Made by a program: the position numbers and the translations under genes
Assembly (NCBI GenBank): GCA_943737045.1
Contig: CALSFV010000004.1
Span: 1,499,501-1,563,500, forward strand
Direction: 5' to 3'
From: Parapristionchus giblindavisi
Taxonomy: Eukaryota > Nematoda > Chromadorea > Rhabditida > Diplogasteridae
Length of the DNA stretch: 64,000 nucleotides
Notes under the pieces: generated by a model
What the model was told of the DNA's origin: nothing
Seen by the model: the letters and a program-made list of their open reading frames with translations, nothing else
The model's database searches: none
Shown: piece after piece, positions 23,390 to 35,275 of the stretch
Numbering within the stretch: position 1 is the stretch's first letter
Layout of the letters: each line of letters begins with the position of its first letter

Positions 23390-26300
23390 ATGTCATCATT
23401 TGAATCGCTCATCCTTTCACCAACCATGATACCGTCCACGTCTGCAGGTAGATTCGTGTTTCGTGCAGTGGCTTTTTAGTATTATTTACGTTGAAGACTT
23501 GATTGTATACAAGGCATGTAAGAATAGAATAGAATAGAGGCGAAGAAGAAGAAATGCTAGTTGTGTATTAATAATTACTTTGGCATGCCTAGATGGAGTG
23601 AAAAATTGATGAAACCATAGATTTTATTATTATTTTAAATATTGATCAGATTAGATTATTCGTCATTAGTCTCTAGAGAGATCTTGTTTTCCGAAAACTA
23701 GAGAATCTATCACTGCCTATCATAATCAATGTTCTTCACTAATATGTTTATCTCCCAATCAGGTCTCTTGCCCTCCCCTCCTCCTTCACTCCTTCAATTG
23801 CCTCCTCTGCCTCCTCAGCTCAAACCGACGACTGCCACTGAATTCGGTGCGTGTCCCGCCTTCTGTGGTCGGATATGGATCGATCGAGCTACGAAGAATG
23901 CATCGACGTGTCAGGTACGGTGACCGGCTTCTTCTTTTATAAATATAAATAAATATAATATAATATAAATCAATATAATATAAATACGTTTTGCCATAGA
24001 TTATATGAGTGAATTGAAGTAAGCAGCAATTGATTTGAATACCATGACTGTGCGAAACATGAATCTCGCGATTGCAGTCCATGTTTTTTTTTATATCTTA
24101 TTGCGAGACTAGGAATGATCAATTGTTTGAGATAATTCTATTGAAAATGAATGAATAAGTTGGTTATTTAGCACCAAAACAAGATTACGGTAACGAATCA
24201 ATAAAAATCAATCGATATTCTTGAGGCATGTCCGTGGGGTCAACGGGCGTCCAACCGCGGCTTCTGTTCCGAGTGTGGTGAGACGTTGGAGTTGTATTCG
24301 TGGATGTATCTACTCTTCTTTGCCCTATTACCCGCCCTCATCCACTGCTACCATGTACGACGGAGTATGCCGGTGTTTAAAACGAAGTTAGTGCATTTTA
24401 TACCAGTCACTAAATGGGTACCCTCGAAAACCTGCGGTGCAGGACGACCACCCGGTAAATTTTGCAATTTTTGGCTCAAATAAGTGACATGATATTATTC
24501 ACATTAATGGAACTCCTGTAATATTATTTTAATGCTCTTCTGAATTTACATCCGAGATATGACTTTAACCCCTAAGAGGTATTGAGGTTATCGTGAACTA
24601 ACTTTAATTCTTCTCATTGTCTCTCAATTGCAGTCAACTGCGTGCTGAACTCCTCGAATACGGCTGCATAGTGATAGAGTGTGTGATAGCGGCAATCGCA
24701 GCCCTTCTCCTCTTTCCACCCTATGGATCACTTAATCTACGAGGATGCACTGCGACTAAGCTCAAACAATGGTCGGTTGTTGATCTTTAAACTTTCACTT
24801 TTGTTCTTTAGTAATGCGTCCCTTTAATATTTGATGTAGAATGTCCAAGGATACCTATAGAGGTGGTTTTCGTGGCTCATTGTTTTCTTAAATATTCAAA
24901 GTATTTTGCTTAATTCCAGGTATCCATGGATGTACAATCCGACGCTGAAGTTTGATCGTACACTGCCGTGCGCCCACGAGATTGTATATCCATTGTGAGT
25001 GAGATTACGGTAATTATGGGATACGGTAGGTATGGAGTGACTAGTGAATGATCTGGCAAGGAATGGGTCTCAACTCTCTGTGAGCTCTTGGCAAGCCAAT
25101 AGCATTGCTCGATTCCGTTTTCGATGCTGATTACAAATCTGTTTCTCGGATTTGCTAAATAGTTACTGGTCATAGCTTCACATTGAGTTCAGATCTTTCC
25201 ATTGTGTGATACGGTAGATTTTTAGCAAGCCATTATTGTGTTCATGTTTATGGGATGCAACAGAATGGGAATAGTACTTATCACTCTCATTTGTGTATTC
25301 GACGATTACTGTATTCTAGCAAAGTAATCAGGTATATTCTTATACTTTTACGTGTTGAAACATCTTTATGATGAATAAAATGATAAATAAAATGAAATAT
25401 TTGCAGACAAAGTCTGCCGTTTGTGTATCTGCTCTTCTGTCTATTCAATACACTCGTGCTGAGGACGATATTGTATGGAGTGTACATGGTTGGTTGAATC
25501 TTATTGTTAGCAGATACGTGAAAATTGATCTGAGAATGTCCAAACGAAAGAATATTAGTTTGGTGAAACACGGATTCAACGTGTTTTTGGTGTTTGTCTT
25601 GGAACTTGCTCTTCTCTACCATAGTAGAGCAAACATTGATCTAGCATACTCAAATAAAATTAATCTTATGATACCAATTATATTGTAAACAATATAAATA
25701 AATTTAAGCACAAGATTCGACCGGCTCGTTCGTTCTTCGCCGCTCTCTTCACACTTCCTCTGCTCGGTCTTGCCAATGCATTGCTTGTAAGTATTTATAG
25801 TGGTATATATAGGGATTGTCTGCGCATAGCGTAATATCAACGTTAGAATCATTCAAAAAATCGTTAAAAAGCTATGAAGATGCTCGTCGTTCTTATTCTT
25901 ATTATTTATCCCATCATGGTTCGTTGAACCTTTCTTGTTTTCAAAAACCGAGAAAAGCAAAGTAAAAGTGAGAATTGATATTTTCCCTTCATTTCATTGC
26001 TTTTGGACACATCTATTGATTAGAAGTTCCCAATTGACTCTATTTGATTTTGCTACTTTATTTAACAATACTTTATGCATTATTAAGTGAATGAAATAAA
26101 GATTTTTCATTCAGTCGGGTATCGCGTATCATCTCTTCCCGTACATTCTCGCCATGTACACTGTTGGTGCTCAAGCCATTCTCTTCGCTCATCTCCGACC
26201 CCAATCGAGGCCTGATCTGTGGCAGAAAATGTTCTGTACGCCCAAGGTTAGCGGAATAGTGTGTATAAATAATACTTTTGTAATGATGGTGAATTCATGT

Positions 26301-26901
26301 TTCAACCTGCTTAAATCTCCTGTATTGTGAATTGAGAAACAATTGATCAGAAGAGAACTCTCCGGTTTTGCAGGGTAATATTATAGTAAGTAGCGCGCAA
26401 AAGTAACTTACTTTGTGCTTACTTTTTTGTTACTGTTTGGCTATTTCATGAGAATATAATGAAAAAGTAAGTAAAAAAGTAACTATAAAGTAAGTTACTT
26501 TTGCGCGCTACTTACTATAATATTACCCTGCAAAACTGGAGCGTACCAAACATGAAGATAAGAATGTAGTCGAAGAAAATAATCCTTCAATATTGTTTAG
26601 AAGTGTTACATAGATGTGAGGTCCTAGAGGAACAGTGAACACTACTAGCCATATTGTTATTTGCATTTATATCAATAATAATAGAAATAATAATACAGAT
26701 TCATTTCAGCAATTGGCCTTTCTCCTAATCCATTCCTTCCTCTTCGCTTTCTCCATCATCACAATGTGTATTCGTATCGCTCCGGATGATCCAACTTTCA
26801 TGTGGATCTTCCTTCCTCTCATCATAGTTCCTCCCGCCTTCTTCTTCGCTACCGTATACGTCACCCATCCATTCGCTACCGTACCCCCCAATCTGCCATA
26901 G
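23390..26901 (+). CDS. JAMP homologue (JNK1/MAPK8-associated membrane protein)
   Basis: Exons 23390-23447, 23763-23914, 24226-24386, 24634-24771, 24920-24994, 25407-25479, 25709-25786, 26115-26246 and 26710-26901; 352 aa (human JAMP 311). JAMP is a polytopic ER protein that recruits proteasomes for ER-associated degradation. The family signature is clear: FGACPAFCG, then CPWGQR...FCSECGE followed by LYSWMYL and the first membrane helix, YPWMYNPTLKF...CAHEIVYPL, then further hydrophobic helices. An in-frame ATG at 23426 is the alternative start. The donors of exon 3 (GTTAGT) and exon 6 (GTGTAC, or GTATGG 7 bp earlier) are chosen to keep frame and are the least certain joints. The exon 3 acceptor is TTGAG. 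The frame stays open beyond the TAG (see next entry). Confidence 0.9.
26360..26541. mobile_element. Palindromic MITE in JAMP intron 8
   Basis: 182 bp with long inverted arms: ctccggttttgcagggtaat at the left pairs with the right end, and gtaagtagcgcgcaaaagtaac occurs in both orientations. Arms are about 75 bp with a short A/T spacer. Confidence 0.8.
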
Positions 26902-27087
26902 GATACGCTGCCAGCTACGGGTGTCTCACGGGACGAGGAGGAGGATCGTGGACTTATGGGCGGCGCTTTCAGTACGCGTACGCGTCGTGGGCGCCGATCC
27001 GCTCCGTCTCCGCGAGCGCCCGTAGCTGGCCATCAGAGACGACGACGAGGCCCCAGAAGCTATAGCTATAATGTTGCTCAATACTGA
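26902..27087 (+). other. 61-codon in-frame extension after the JAMP stop
   Basis: Directly after the TAG at 26899-26901 the same frame runs for 61 codons to a TGA at 27085-27087. The peptide starts DTLPATGVSRDEEEDRGL, goes on through TRTRRGRRSAPSPRAPVAGH, and ends SYSYNVAQY. Composition (acidic, then arginine-rich, then Tyr/Ser) is protein-like and the stretch is much more GC-rich than surrounding 3' flank. A perfect 12-bp inverted repeat GCCAGCTACGGG / CCCGTAGCTGGC (26910-26921 and 27019-27030) begins 8 nt after the stop. Options: programmed stop readthrough, a recent nonsense mutation (for example from CAG), or a base error. An overlapping +1 frame is also open, so GC-rich chance openness must be considered. 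Confidence 0.5.
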
Positions 27088-28967
27088 CGATCTTTCGCAA
27101 ACGTCTCACATGTACACCACGGTATACTGTAGCCTCACAAGTACACATTAGATCCCGTTTTTCGATTTGAATCCCTGTGCGAACATAACATATACAAAAA
27201 TATACACTACTAGACTTTGAATTGTTATTTTATTCTTTTCATTATCGATCGATTGGTCATTATTTTCATTAATGGAATCGTACTTGCCCCACATTCTATC
27301 AACCTTTCCCAGCCCACAAACACACTCATACTTTCTCAATAGATCTTTGATATTGACATGTTCCGACCATTCCAACTTTCTGTTTCTTTTCTCCGTACTC
27401 TGCGTTCTTTCTTTCTCATGTATACTGTATCTCTGGTAAGCCTTTCATCCTGATATTGATTAATATCCATTGACAGTCTGATATATCGATTTATCGATCG
27501 TTCATTGTAGATCCGAAAGTAGCTTCTTATTTTTTCCTTACTTTCACCATTTTGCCATCACAATCGAAGCGCTCATTCCCTTTCTATCTCTCAGATAGAT
27601 AACAATGCCAATCAATCTTTGATTGATATATTGATTTATCGATTTCAATGTCAGTTTACTGATTATCGATTGATTTGAACTGCTATGATCTACGTGGTCT
27701 AATCACATTTGTACGCACTAATACCGTTGATGATGTAGTCTTTGATTCTCACTGTCAATCTTGGATTGCCCCGCCCCATTCTTTCCCCAAACGTCTCCGT
27801 GTTTTCCTTCTTGTCTCAATTTCGCTGTTTATTCACGCTTCCATTCTCCCCATTGGTCAATCATCGTTTATTGGTTTCATTCATTACGGTTCATGCATAT
27901 CTCAAAGTCATGTATGTAAAGAGAATGTGATAAATTATTTGAAGCGACTTTTTTGCGGGGAATGAATTATCGATTTTTGATTTACAGGATCAATGAATCC
28001 TTACAGTAGACTTCAGTGGTCCTGCTTACGCAGACAGTCTGGTGTCACAAACCTGACGTTAGCCAACGTAGAGGGGAGGAAATAGTAAAAAAGGATTCAA
28101 GAGTGTTTGGTAAATGATTTTCATCGATTAGAGGATACTGCCCTGGAATGTTCCTTCAATCAGACAACAACTGTCTCCAGTCGAACTGCTACCCGAGAGT
28201 TACATGTTTCATCTGTAGGGGATATAGGACAAAAGGAATAGAAGACGATGCTTAGCCTCCATATAAAATTAAAGATATGTTAATGAATTATCATTCTCTT
28301 TGTATCTCTTAGATCGATAACTATGCCAATCAATCGATGATCGATATATTGATTGATATTTTGTGATCATGTTTCTCGAAGTTTAGGTGGGTTTTCCACA
28401 TATCAAAGACCACGTAAATACAGTCATTATGCCCTCCCCAGTGTTAACTATTATTTTCTGATATTTCAGCACATTGGTTCCGTATTACTGAAAATTATTA
28501 TAAGTTCAACATCTTAATAAAGTTTTTTTGTTGTTGCTCCATCTTACATTCCACATGGAGTCTTCACATTATACAATTATAACTAGAAACATATATTCGA
28601 TAAAACAATCCGATTCGCTTTTGCGACGGTCATCCATCACAAGATTTACCTAACAGATATTTCTCATCCGCGTTGGGTTCCATTAAGGGAATAAATTAGT
28701 ATTATAATAATTATCTCTGACTGATCTATTAATCTTTATTTCGTTATGTGTTTTGTCTATATGAAAATGTGATAAATTGTTTGAACTGACTTTCTTGAAT
28801 TATCGATTTTTGATACAGAATCAGTGAATCATTCCTTACAGTACTCTGCAGTTGTTCTACTCACTCATTGTCAGACACACTATTGTGGCAAACTTATTAT
28901 CTCTGACTGATCGATAAGTCTTTATCTCGCTATTCCTAACTTTTTCTGTAGATTTAAAATAATACAA
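27088..28967. other. Intergenic region with a duplicated ~130-bp segment
   Basis: This is the convergent 3' flank of JAMP and the first tyrosinase. The block around 27917-28060 (aatgtgataaattatttgaa ... tttttgatttacag ... ccttacagta) recurs at about 28768-28890 with substitutions. Another recurring element is gatatattgattgat after tctcttagat (27590 and 28310). The frame at 27675-27965 is pyrimidine-rich and shows no family resemblance, so I do not call it. No RNA gene seen. Confidence 0.5.
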
Positions 28968-31900
28968 TCATTTCATATTATGCGACAGTTTCTTTTTCAG
29001 CTCGAAGTCTCGCATGACCGGCACTGGTGGTTCACATCTGGAAAAAGTGGAAAATTTCCAAATACACAAGTGGCACATTTTGTCAGACAAAACAACAATT
29101 GAGAGAGAAGGTCCAATGGATAATTAACATTTTTTCTTTTTAGTATATTTCTTATTCCTCTTAAAGGCGCACACCCGAGCTTGTTTGAAACTCCCCGCTC
29201 TGGCAATGTTCTCTCGCTTTCTTTGTCTACGAGATAGCGTTGACAGAGCGGAGAGTAAAATTGGCTCGAAGTTTCTCTGTAGATATATTCTCCAAATATC
29301 GAAAAAAAGAAAAGAAAGATTTATGAGCTCACCTGCCCTTGATACACTCCGCCTGATAGCAAATATCCGTCCCCTCAAATCCTTTACAGTTCCCTCCGAG
29401 ACGAATCTAAAAATTTGAAGTATTATAAATATTTCTATTTATAATTTTGCTTCATACAGTTAATATGTAAGTACAGTAATTATGGACTCACGAAACACGG
29501 TGTGTGAACAGAAAGAGATAATCATGCTGTGGAAAAAATGTATTCTTACTTTGCTCATGCAAGTAGGCTTGATCGAGTATATGACATCGCAATAAAGATA
29601 TCTGAGAGGATAGTATATTAGATGAATGCTCCACATATCTAAACCGTATCGAGAAAAAAAAGAGAAAATTGACAAACGGTTTGTCGACAAAAACGTGGTG
29701 TCACTAGCGTATAAGAGGATTTTTTCCTGACCCCATGTATGTTACGTTACGTTTTTCAGACAAACGATTTGCCAGGCTTCATGATATCGATAATGTTTCG
29801 TTATTGAATAGAATTTTTTGAATATTCTATTATTCCTGAGAACTTATGTAAATACATGCTTTGATCCACAATCTCTCTTTTTCTCCTCACATGTCGGTCT
29901 CGGTGCGAATTCATACATGTTGTCCGTGTAGCCATTCGATAGACCTGTAATGTGATCTTTGATCTTTGATCTTTTCACTTCAACATTCAATCTTTGATCA
30001 TTCTCACCATCTTTGTTAGTTATTCCGAGGAACGGCATGATGTTTTCTCCATTGTGCACTGCTGGAAAACATTTCGGATCGGATTCTGGATAATCTCGTT
30101 CTCGTTGCTCGCGAGTCTGTACATTTAATTTAAGTTTATTAATTTTAAAAAATCTTGGTTCAGCAGTTTCTCAAAATCAGCACTGCAAATTGGAACATTT
30201 CGGTATATATACAGTAGCGGCCAAAAGTATTCGGACGAAACTTTGAAATGTCATAACTTTCGACTCATATGAGCAATCGAGCTCATCTTTTGACATGATA
30301 CTATAGTACTAGTGTGCATCATATCCTACTCCCATTGTTATGATTCCTCGTTGTATTATTGTGTGGCGATCCTAGAACCTCTCTGTACTTACTCAGCAGA
30401 AATTATTTCCTCAGCTGGATTTTTCTGAAGCTTGTTGTTAACAGTGTATGAACAACATTTACTGCCGAGTAGAATACGCTATGCCATCTATTCGTGCTAA
30501 TTCATTCCTGTGAAAAAATCGAAATTTCCAACACTACTGAAATTGGGCCAAAACGCCATAACTCTGAGTTCAGTACAGCTACAGGCTACAAACTTGGTAG
30601 AGATAATAGCCCATGCGTGATACAAAACCTGGCCGAGTATTAGCCCGATCGGTTGAATTTTGAGAAATTTCGAAAATTTATTTTTCTCATTTTTCGAGGT
30701 ACAGTAAGTACCTGCTAAGGTTAATATCCATTCTGTTTAACAGCAATATGTCTTCTATATATAGCAGACGACAGTGTACCATTGTTTCATGAAATCTCGA
30801 GTTCTTCCAGAGAAGTTGTATGTAGTTGGAGAAATCAGGTCGAAAATTGTTGGGACACGAATTTTTCAGACAATCAAAAAAATTAAAATGATTTTTTGGC
30901 TAACTAAAAGAGCATCAATAGCCATTATACTGTTGGGTTAATCTTCTGTCTTCATGATAATTGTCGTGGCAAGGTCTGAGCCTAATCGGGCATATTCTGA
31001 GAATTTCGAAAAACTTTTGGAAATAATCCAAACAATTTTCGACCTCATTTCTCCAACTACTACTTCTCTGGAAGAATTCGATATTTCATGAAACAATAGT
31101 ACACTGTCGTATACTATATATAGAAGACATATTGCTGTTAAACAGAATGGATATTAACCTTAGCAGGTACTTACTCTACCTCGAAAAATGAGAAAAATAA
31201 ATTGTCGAAATTTCTCAAAATTCAACCGATCGGGCTCATACTCGGCCAGGTTTTGTATCACGCATGGGCTATTATCTCTACCAAGTTTGTAGCCTGTAGC
31301 TGTACTGAACTCAGAGTTATGGCGTTTTGGCCCAATTTCAGTAGTGTTGGAAATTTCGATTTTTTCACAGGAATGAATTAGCACGAATAGATGGCATAGC
31401 GTATTCTACTCGGCAGTAAATGTTGTTCATACACTGTTAACAACAAGCTTCAGAAAAATCCAGCTGAGGAAATAATTTCTGCTGAGTAAGTACAGAGAGG
31501 TTCTAGGATCGCCACACAATAATACAACGAGGAATCATAACAATGGGAGTAGGATATGATGCACACTAGTACTATAGTATCATGTCAAAAGATGAGCTCG
31601 ATTGCTCATATGAGTCGAAAGTTATGACATTTCAAAGTTTCGTCCGAATACTTTTGGCCGCTACTGTATGTCAGGATTGTATACATCAACCAAGTGGCTT
31701 AAAACACCCAATACATAGCAAGAGGACATACAGAATGTGAAAAGAGCGTAAATAATGTCTAACCTGAGAGTGCTGTCGGAACATTTCAAAAATATAATCG
31801 ACCATGGAATGATGGAGAAGGAAGATGATATCGTTGGCACTGCTCCACGAACTGGAAATAATAATATGAAAACATTTTACAATTTTTAAAAGAATTCTTC

Positions 31901-34744
31901 TTTTATGTCTGTCTAACAAAGTTTACCAGTATTTGCTCACGGCTTTTTTCTTTTTTTTTGTTGTAAATGACATTGCCGAAATGAAGCAAATTCAGCTTGT
32001 GTTCATTGAAAAATTGTTTTCTGTCTATCTGATAATATTTACTACCATTTTCTCGCGCCAACTTTTATTTTTCTCTTTTTCGTAAGGGGGTCGATCGAAA
32101 CAAGCAAAGTCATTTTGTATGTACCGAATTAATCTCAACCGCTATCTGATAAATCAAATATTACAAGTTTAAAAAAAACAAAAGATCAAAGATCAAACAT
32201 CAAAGACTGTGCCTACTTCTGCATGTCGCCTGATATGAAAAAGTGTACATAATTATGTGAGTACTCCAGAAATCGCTCGTCGATCGAATGTGTCTCGCAC
32301 GACTGAAACCATTCAAAAATATATTATGATTGATGCCAATTTATGTGGAATTTTTGAATGCTAAAAAAATATGTAAAAGTAGAGTGTTTCTTTTCTCTCA
32401 AATTCACTTTTCGCATCTTCACATGTGTTGACTTGAACAGATAATAAGAGCTTATGGATAGCAGTTAACAGATCGGATATTTTGAAACTAGAAGTGTACA
32501 AACGTGTTTCAACATGTTTAACTTTCAACAACCTACTCTGGTATTTTGCCACTTAAAGTCTACTTAAACTACGTCACAGACTTTAAGTAGACTTTAAGTA
32601 AACTTTAAGTGAAAGAACATTTGACGAAATGCATTACAGTATACCACACCACTTTAAGTAGACTTACGTCTCACTTTAAGTTTACTTAAAGTCTACTTAA
32701 AGTGGGAAAGTTTAAGTAGACTTTAAGTGGCAAAATACCAGAGTACTTCAAGCAGACTGCAAGCATAATAATAGCATTGAATGCTCACCGACAGCGGATA
32801 CGTCACAGCCAATACATCGTTTACATCATCCCGTTCCACGACCCAATCGATTTCAGCTAAAATAAATACTCAAATCAATAAATGTCTATACATATATCGA
32901 AAATCAATCAATATTTTCCGTTTATATGGCGTATAATTCGTATTCAGAAGGTTAAATAATCGAGACTACAAGCATATTTTCAGAGATTATTCGCAAAGAA
33001 ATCGCTCAGGACATCAGGGACATGGTTGTTGTAGGAAAAAATACTACTATCTTATCAAACTTCTGTCAAATGATATACCTGGTGAGAAGCACTCTCCTTC
33101 GGGGTTCTCGCCTATTTTGCGTACGATATATGGACGACCCTGTAGAACGAATTGAAATCGTCATTAGGACATCAAAGATCAAAGATCAAAACCTCCACGG
33201 TTGTCCAATTGGCATAGGGGCCAGTGATGGCACGACCCTCATCATTAGTAGTGCCGAGGAAAGTCGGAGTGAACATGATTGAATCCTAAATATATTAATA
33301 TCTATGTTGGATTTCGAAAAAAAATAATTTAAAAAATATTCCACACACTTTTTGCATCTCAATGGATGGAAATGATACACTTCAGACATTACGCTCTACC
33401 ATTTCAAAATTACTTCATCATGGTGTTAAAGATAACTCGCTTGTCGAAGGTGGAGACCCTCGAGTTTTTTCGTAATACTCTGGTATTTTGCCACTTAAAG
33501 TCTACTTAAACTTTCCCACTTTAAGTAGACTTTAAGTAAACTTAAAGTGAGACGTAAGTCTACTTAAAGTGGTGTGGTATACTGTAATGCATTTCGTCAA
33601 ATGTTCTTTCCCTTAAAGTTTACTTAAAGTCTACTTAAAGTCTGTGACGTAGTTTAAGTAGACTTTAAGTGGCAAAATACCAGAGTAAGACTGTTCGGGT
33701 AGAATGATAGAGATTCAACACGCGATCCGAAAGTCAAATTTGGTAATGTTGATGATGTTTTGAATCTTGTTATGCGTTTTGAAAGTACAATTTTTAATGC
33801 AAGTAGAGAGTGCCTATCCCATTTTAATACTTCTCTCTCTCAATATTCCATTGTCCCACACGTAAAGTTCCATGTAATATAAAAAATAATCGTTGCTTGT
33901 GGGAATCAGTCATGCAAACTCAAAGGTCCCCTTCTTTAACGATATATTCACCTTAGGATCGGGCAGCATTGAATCTAGAGACGAATCCCAATATGGAATT
34001 CCAAGATTGTGAGAAGATGGCAGGTACTTGCGTAGGGTCAACTCGAATCTGAAATGTATTGTAGTAACATATATATGAAATTAGTGAAGAAGTATTGTGA
34101 CGACAAGGCTAACAATAAGAACTATTTTTTTCTATAATAGGATTAATTCGATTACCATCTCAGTCGCACATGATGTCATGGAAATTCTCATCTTATATCT
34201 ATATATTATATTTTTCCAATAATCCATCGCACCAACCATACAAAACTCGGTATTTGTAAAAAAGCAAAATTTTCATTTTACATAGACACAGTTGGAATAA
34301 AAAGAAATGACACTAGGATATCAGACTCAATCTTTACCGTTTCAATAGTTCCCTGTGCCATAACATGAACGCTGGACCATGGTGAACTCCAAAGAGTTTG
34401 TGAACCCGAGATAATCTATTATATGTACCATCGTGCTTCATATCATTCAAAGCTTTCTGAAATGAGAAATATAATAAACTATATTTCTTACGTTCTTGTT
34501 TCACATTTGATACAACTGTGCATCTTTACGCAGTTCTTTTCAGTAATTTGTTTATCGAGAATTGCCTTAGGGCATTACATATATGTAGTGTTCAAAAAGA
34601 AAAGGAAGACAATGTGGAAAATGAGTTTTTCTGTTTTTTCTTCTTTCAACGTTTGAATATATAATAGTATTAGAACACACCTCGACTGCCATCCTCAGGT
34701 ATAAAATGTTTGCCGAACAAAGCGTCGGCCATATATTCCGGGAT
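28968..34744 (-). CDS. Tyrosinase (type-3 copper oxidase), nematode tyr family; possibly frame-damaged
   Basis: Exons 5' to 3': 34744-34681, 34456-34338, 34048-33952, 33285-33193, 33139-33079, 32857-32789, 32302-32217, 31851-31764, 30116-30008, 29944-29860, 29601-29550, 29406-29333, 29037-28968. Tyrosinases oxidise phenols; in nematodes they are secreted and linked to cuticle or eggshell chemistry. The CuA site is complete (RVHK, FGVHHGPAF, LWHRELLKRFE), as is CuB (LEYSHNYVHFF and FLLHHSMVDYIFE): six His ligands. Also IPYWDSSLDSMLPDP and the C-terminal cysteine module GGNCKGFEG. The usual D-P-x-F before CuB reads DIIF. Two problems: in the 32857-32789 exon a run of four T (32820-32823) adds one base and breaks the frame, and the 5' end does not join in phase. 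The donor of 29944-29860 is GC (AA/GCATGT). Confidence 0.85.
30212..31666. mobile_element. 1.46-kb palindromic Tc1/mariner-like element
   Basis: The ends are cagtagcggccaaaagtattc and its complement, flanked by TA on both sides, as for Tc1/mariner insertions. The two arms (about 680 bp each) are near-complementary over their whole length (for example the taatacaacgaggaatcata block occurs in both orientations), with a spacer of about 100 bp near 30900-31000. No transposase frame. It sits in a tyrosinase intron. Confidence 0.9.
32536..32743. mobile_element. Palindromic MITE (ctctggtattttgcc ends), copy 1
   Basis: 208 bp, TA on both sides, ends ctctggtattttgccactta and complement. The interior is built almost wholly of acttaaagtctacttaaa and its complement. 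A copy of identical length lies at 33478-33685. Confidence 0.9.
33478..33685. mobile_element. Palindromic MITE (ctctggtattttgcc ends), copy 2
   Basis: 208 bp, TA flanks, the same terminal and internal structure as the copy at 32536-32743 in the opposite orientation of its asymmetric centre (gtggtatactgtaatgcattt). Both are in introns of the same tyrosinase. Confidence 0.9.
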
Positions 34745-34793
34745 CTGCGATTAGGTTATTTTTTAAATAAAGTACCGTATTTTAATACCGTAC

Positions 34794-34952
34794 CTTTTCA
34801 TGTTTTGCATGACGAACCCTGTACCAGGGTTGCACGATTTCCGTGTATTCTTGATTGCTTTGGAAGAGTGAAAATATAGAAGTGAACGCTGTTGACTGTG
34901 TTGTGATATATAATAGTAGAAGCGTGGATGCTACTGTATTTATGTCAAACAT
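34794..34952 (-). CDS. Probable 5' exon with signal peptide next to the tyrosinase
   Basis: The minus-strand ATG at 34952 follows TTATTCCAG directly, as at a spliced-leader acceptor. The frame begins MFDINTVASTLLLLYI, which reads as a signal peptide, and ends RHAKHEK before a GTACGG donor. It is the natural first exon of the tyrosinase, but it ends in phase 0, whereas the next exon needs phase 2 for the conserved LRMAVE/KALNDMK frame. Either a small exon is missing, or the gene carries another frame lesion. Confidence 0.5.
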
Positions 34953-34958
34953 ACTGGA
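34953..34958 (-). promoter_or_regulatory. Putative trans-splice acceptor before tyrosinase exon
   Basis: Minus-strand TTTTATTCCAG lies one base before the ATG. An AG preceded by a pyrimidine/T-rich tract immediately 5' of a start codon is the usual nematode spliced-leader arrangement. It could also be an ordinary cis acceptor of an upstream exon. Confidence 0.35.
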
Positions 34959-35275
34959 ATAAAATAAAACTATTAAAACAAATATCAATATAGTTACCAT
35001 ACAGTTAAGGACACTTCTCTAGAACGGACCAGTCCCAAGGATGGGTAAAATATAAAATAAACACGAAAGAAAGTGCATTTTATTCTAGCCTTTGTTATGT
35101 GTATCATCTCAAGAACAGTGAACATGATCGAATCGATCAATAGCTTTACGCAACAGAGTTCCTTACCATACATGAATAATTCTATACATAATTAATTTAA
35201 CATGACATAGCGGCTGAAACACCCCATCGCATATTATTAGCTAACCTATTAAACTATAAAGTGCATGATGGCATA

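Noticed and set aside
27675..27965. 96-codon plus-strand frame
   Set aside because: Mixed hydrophobic composition without family resemblance, no splice partners, and part of it lies in a duplicated noncoding block.
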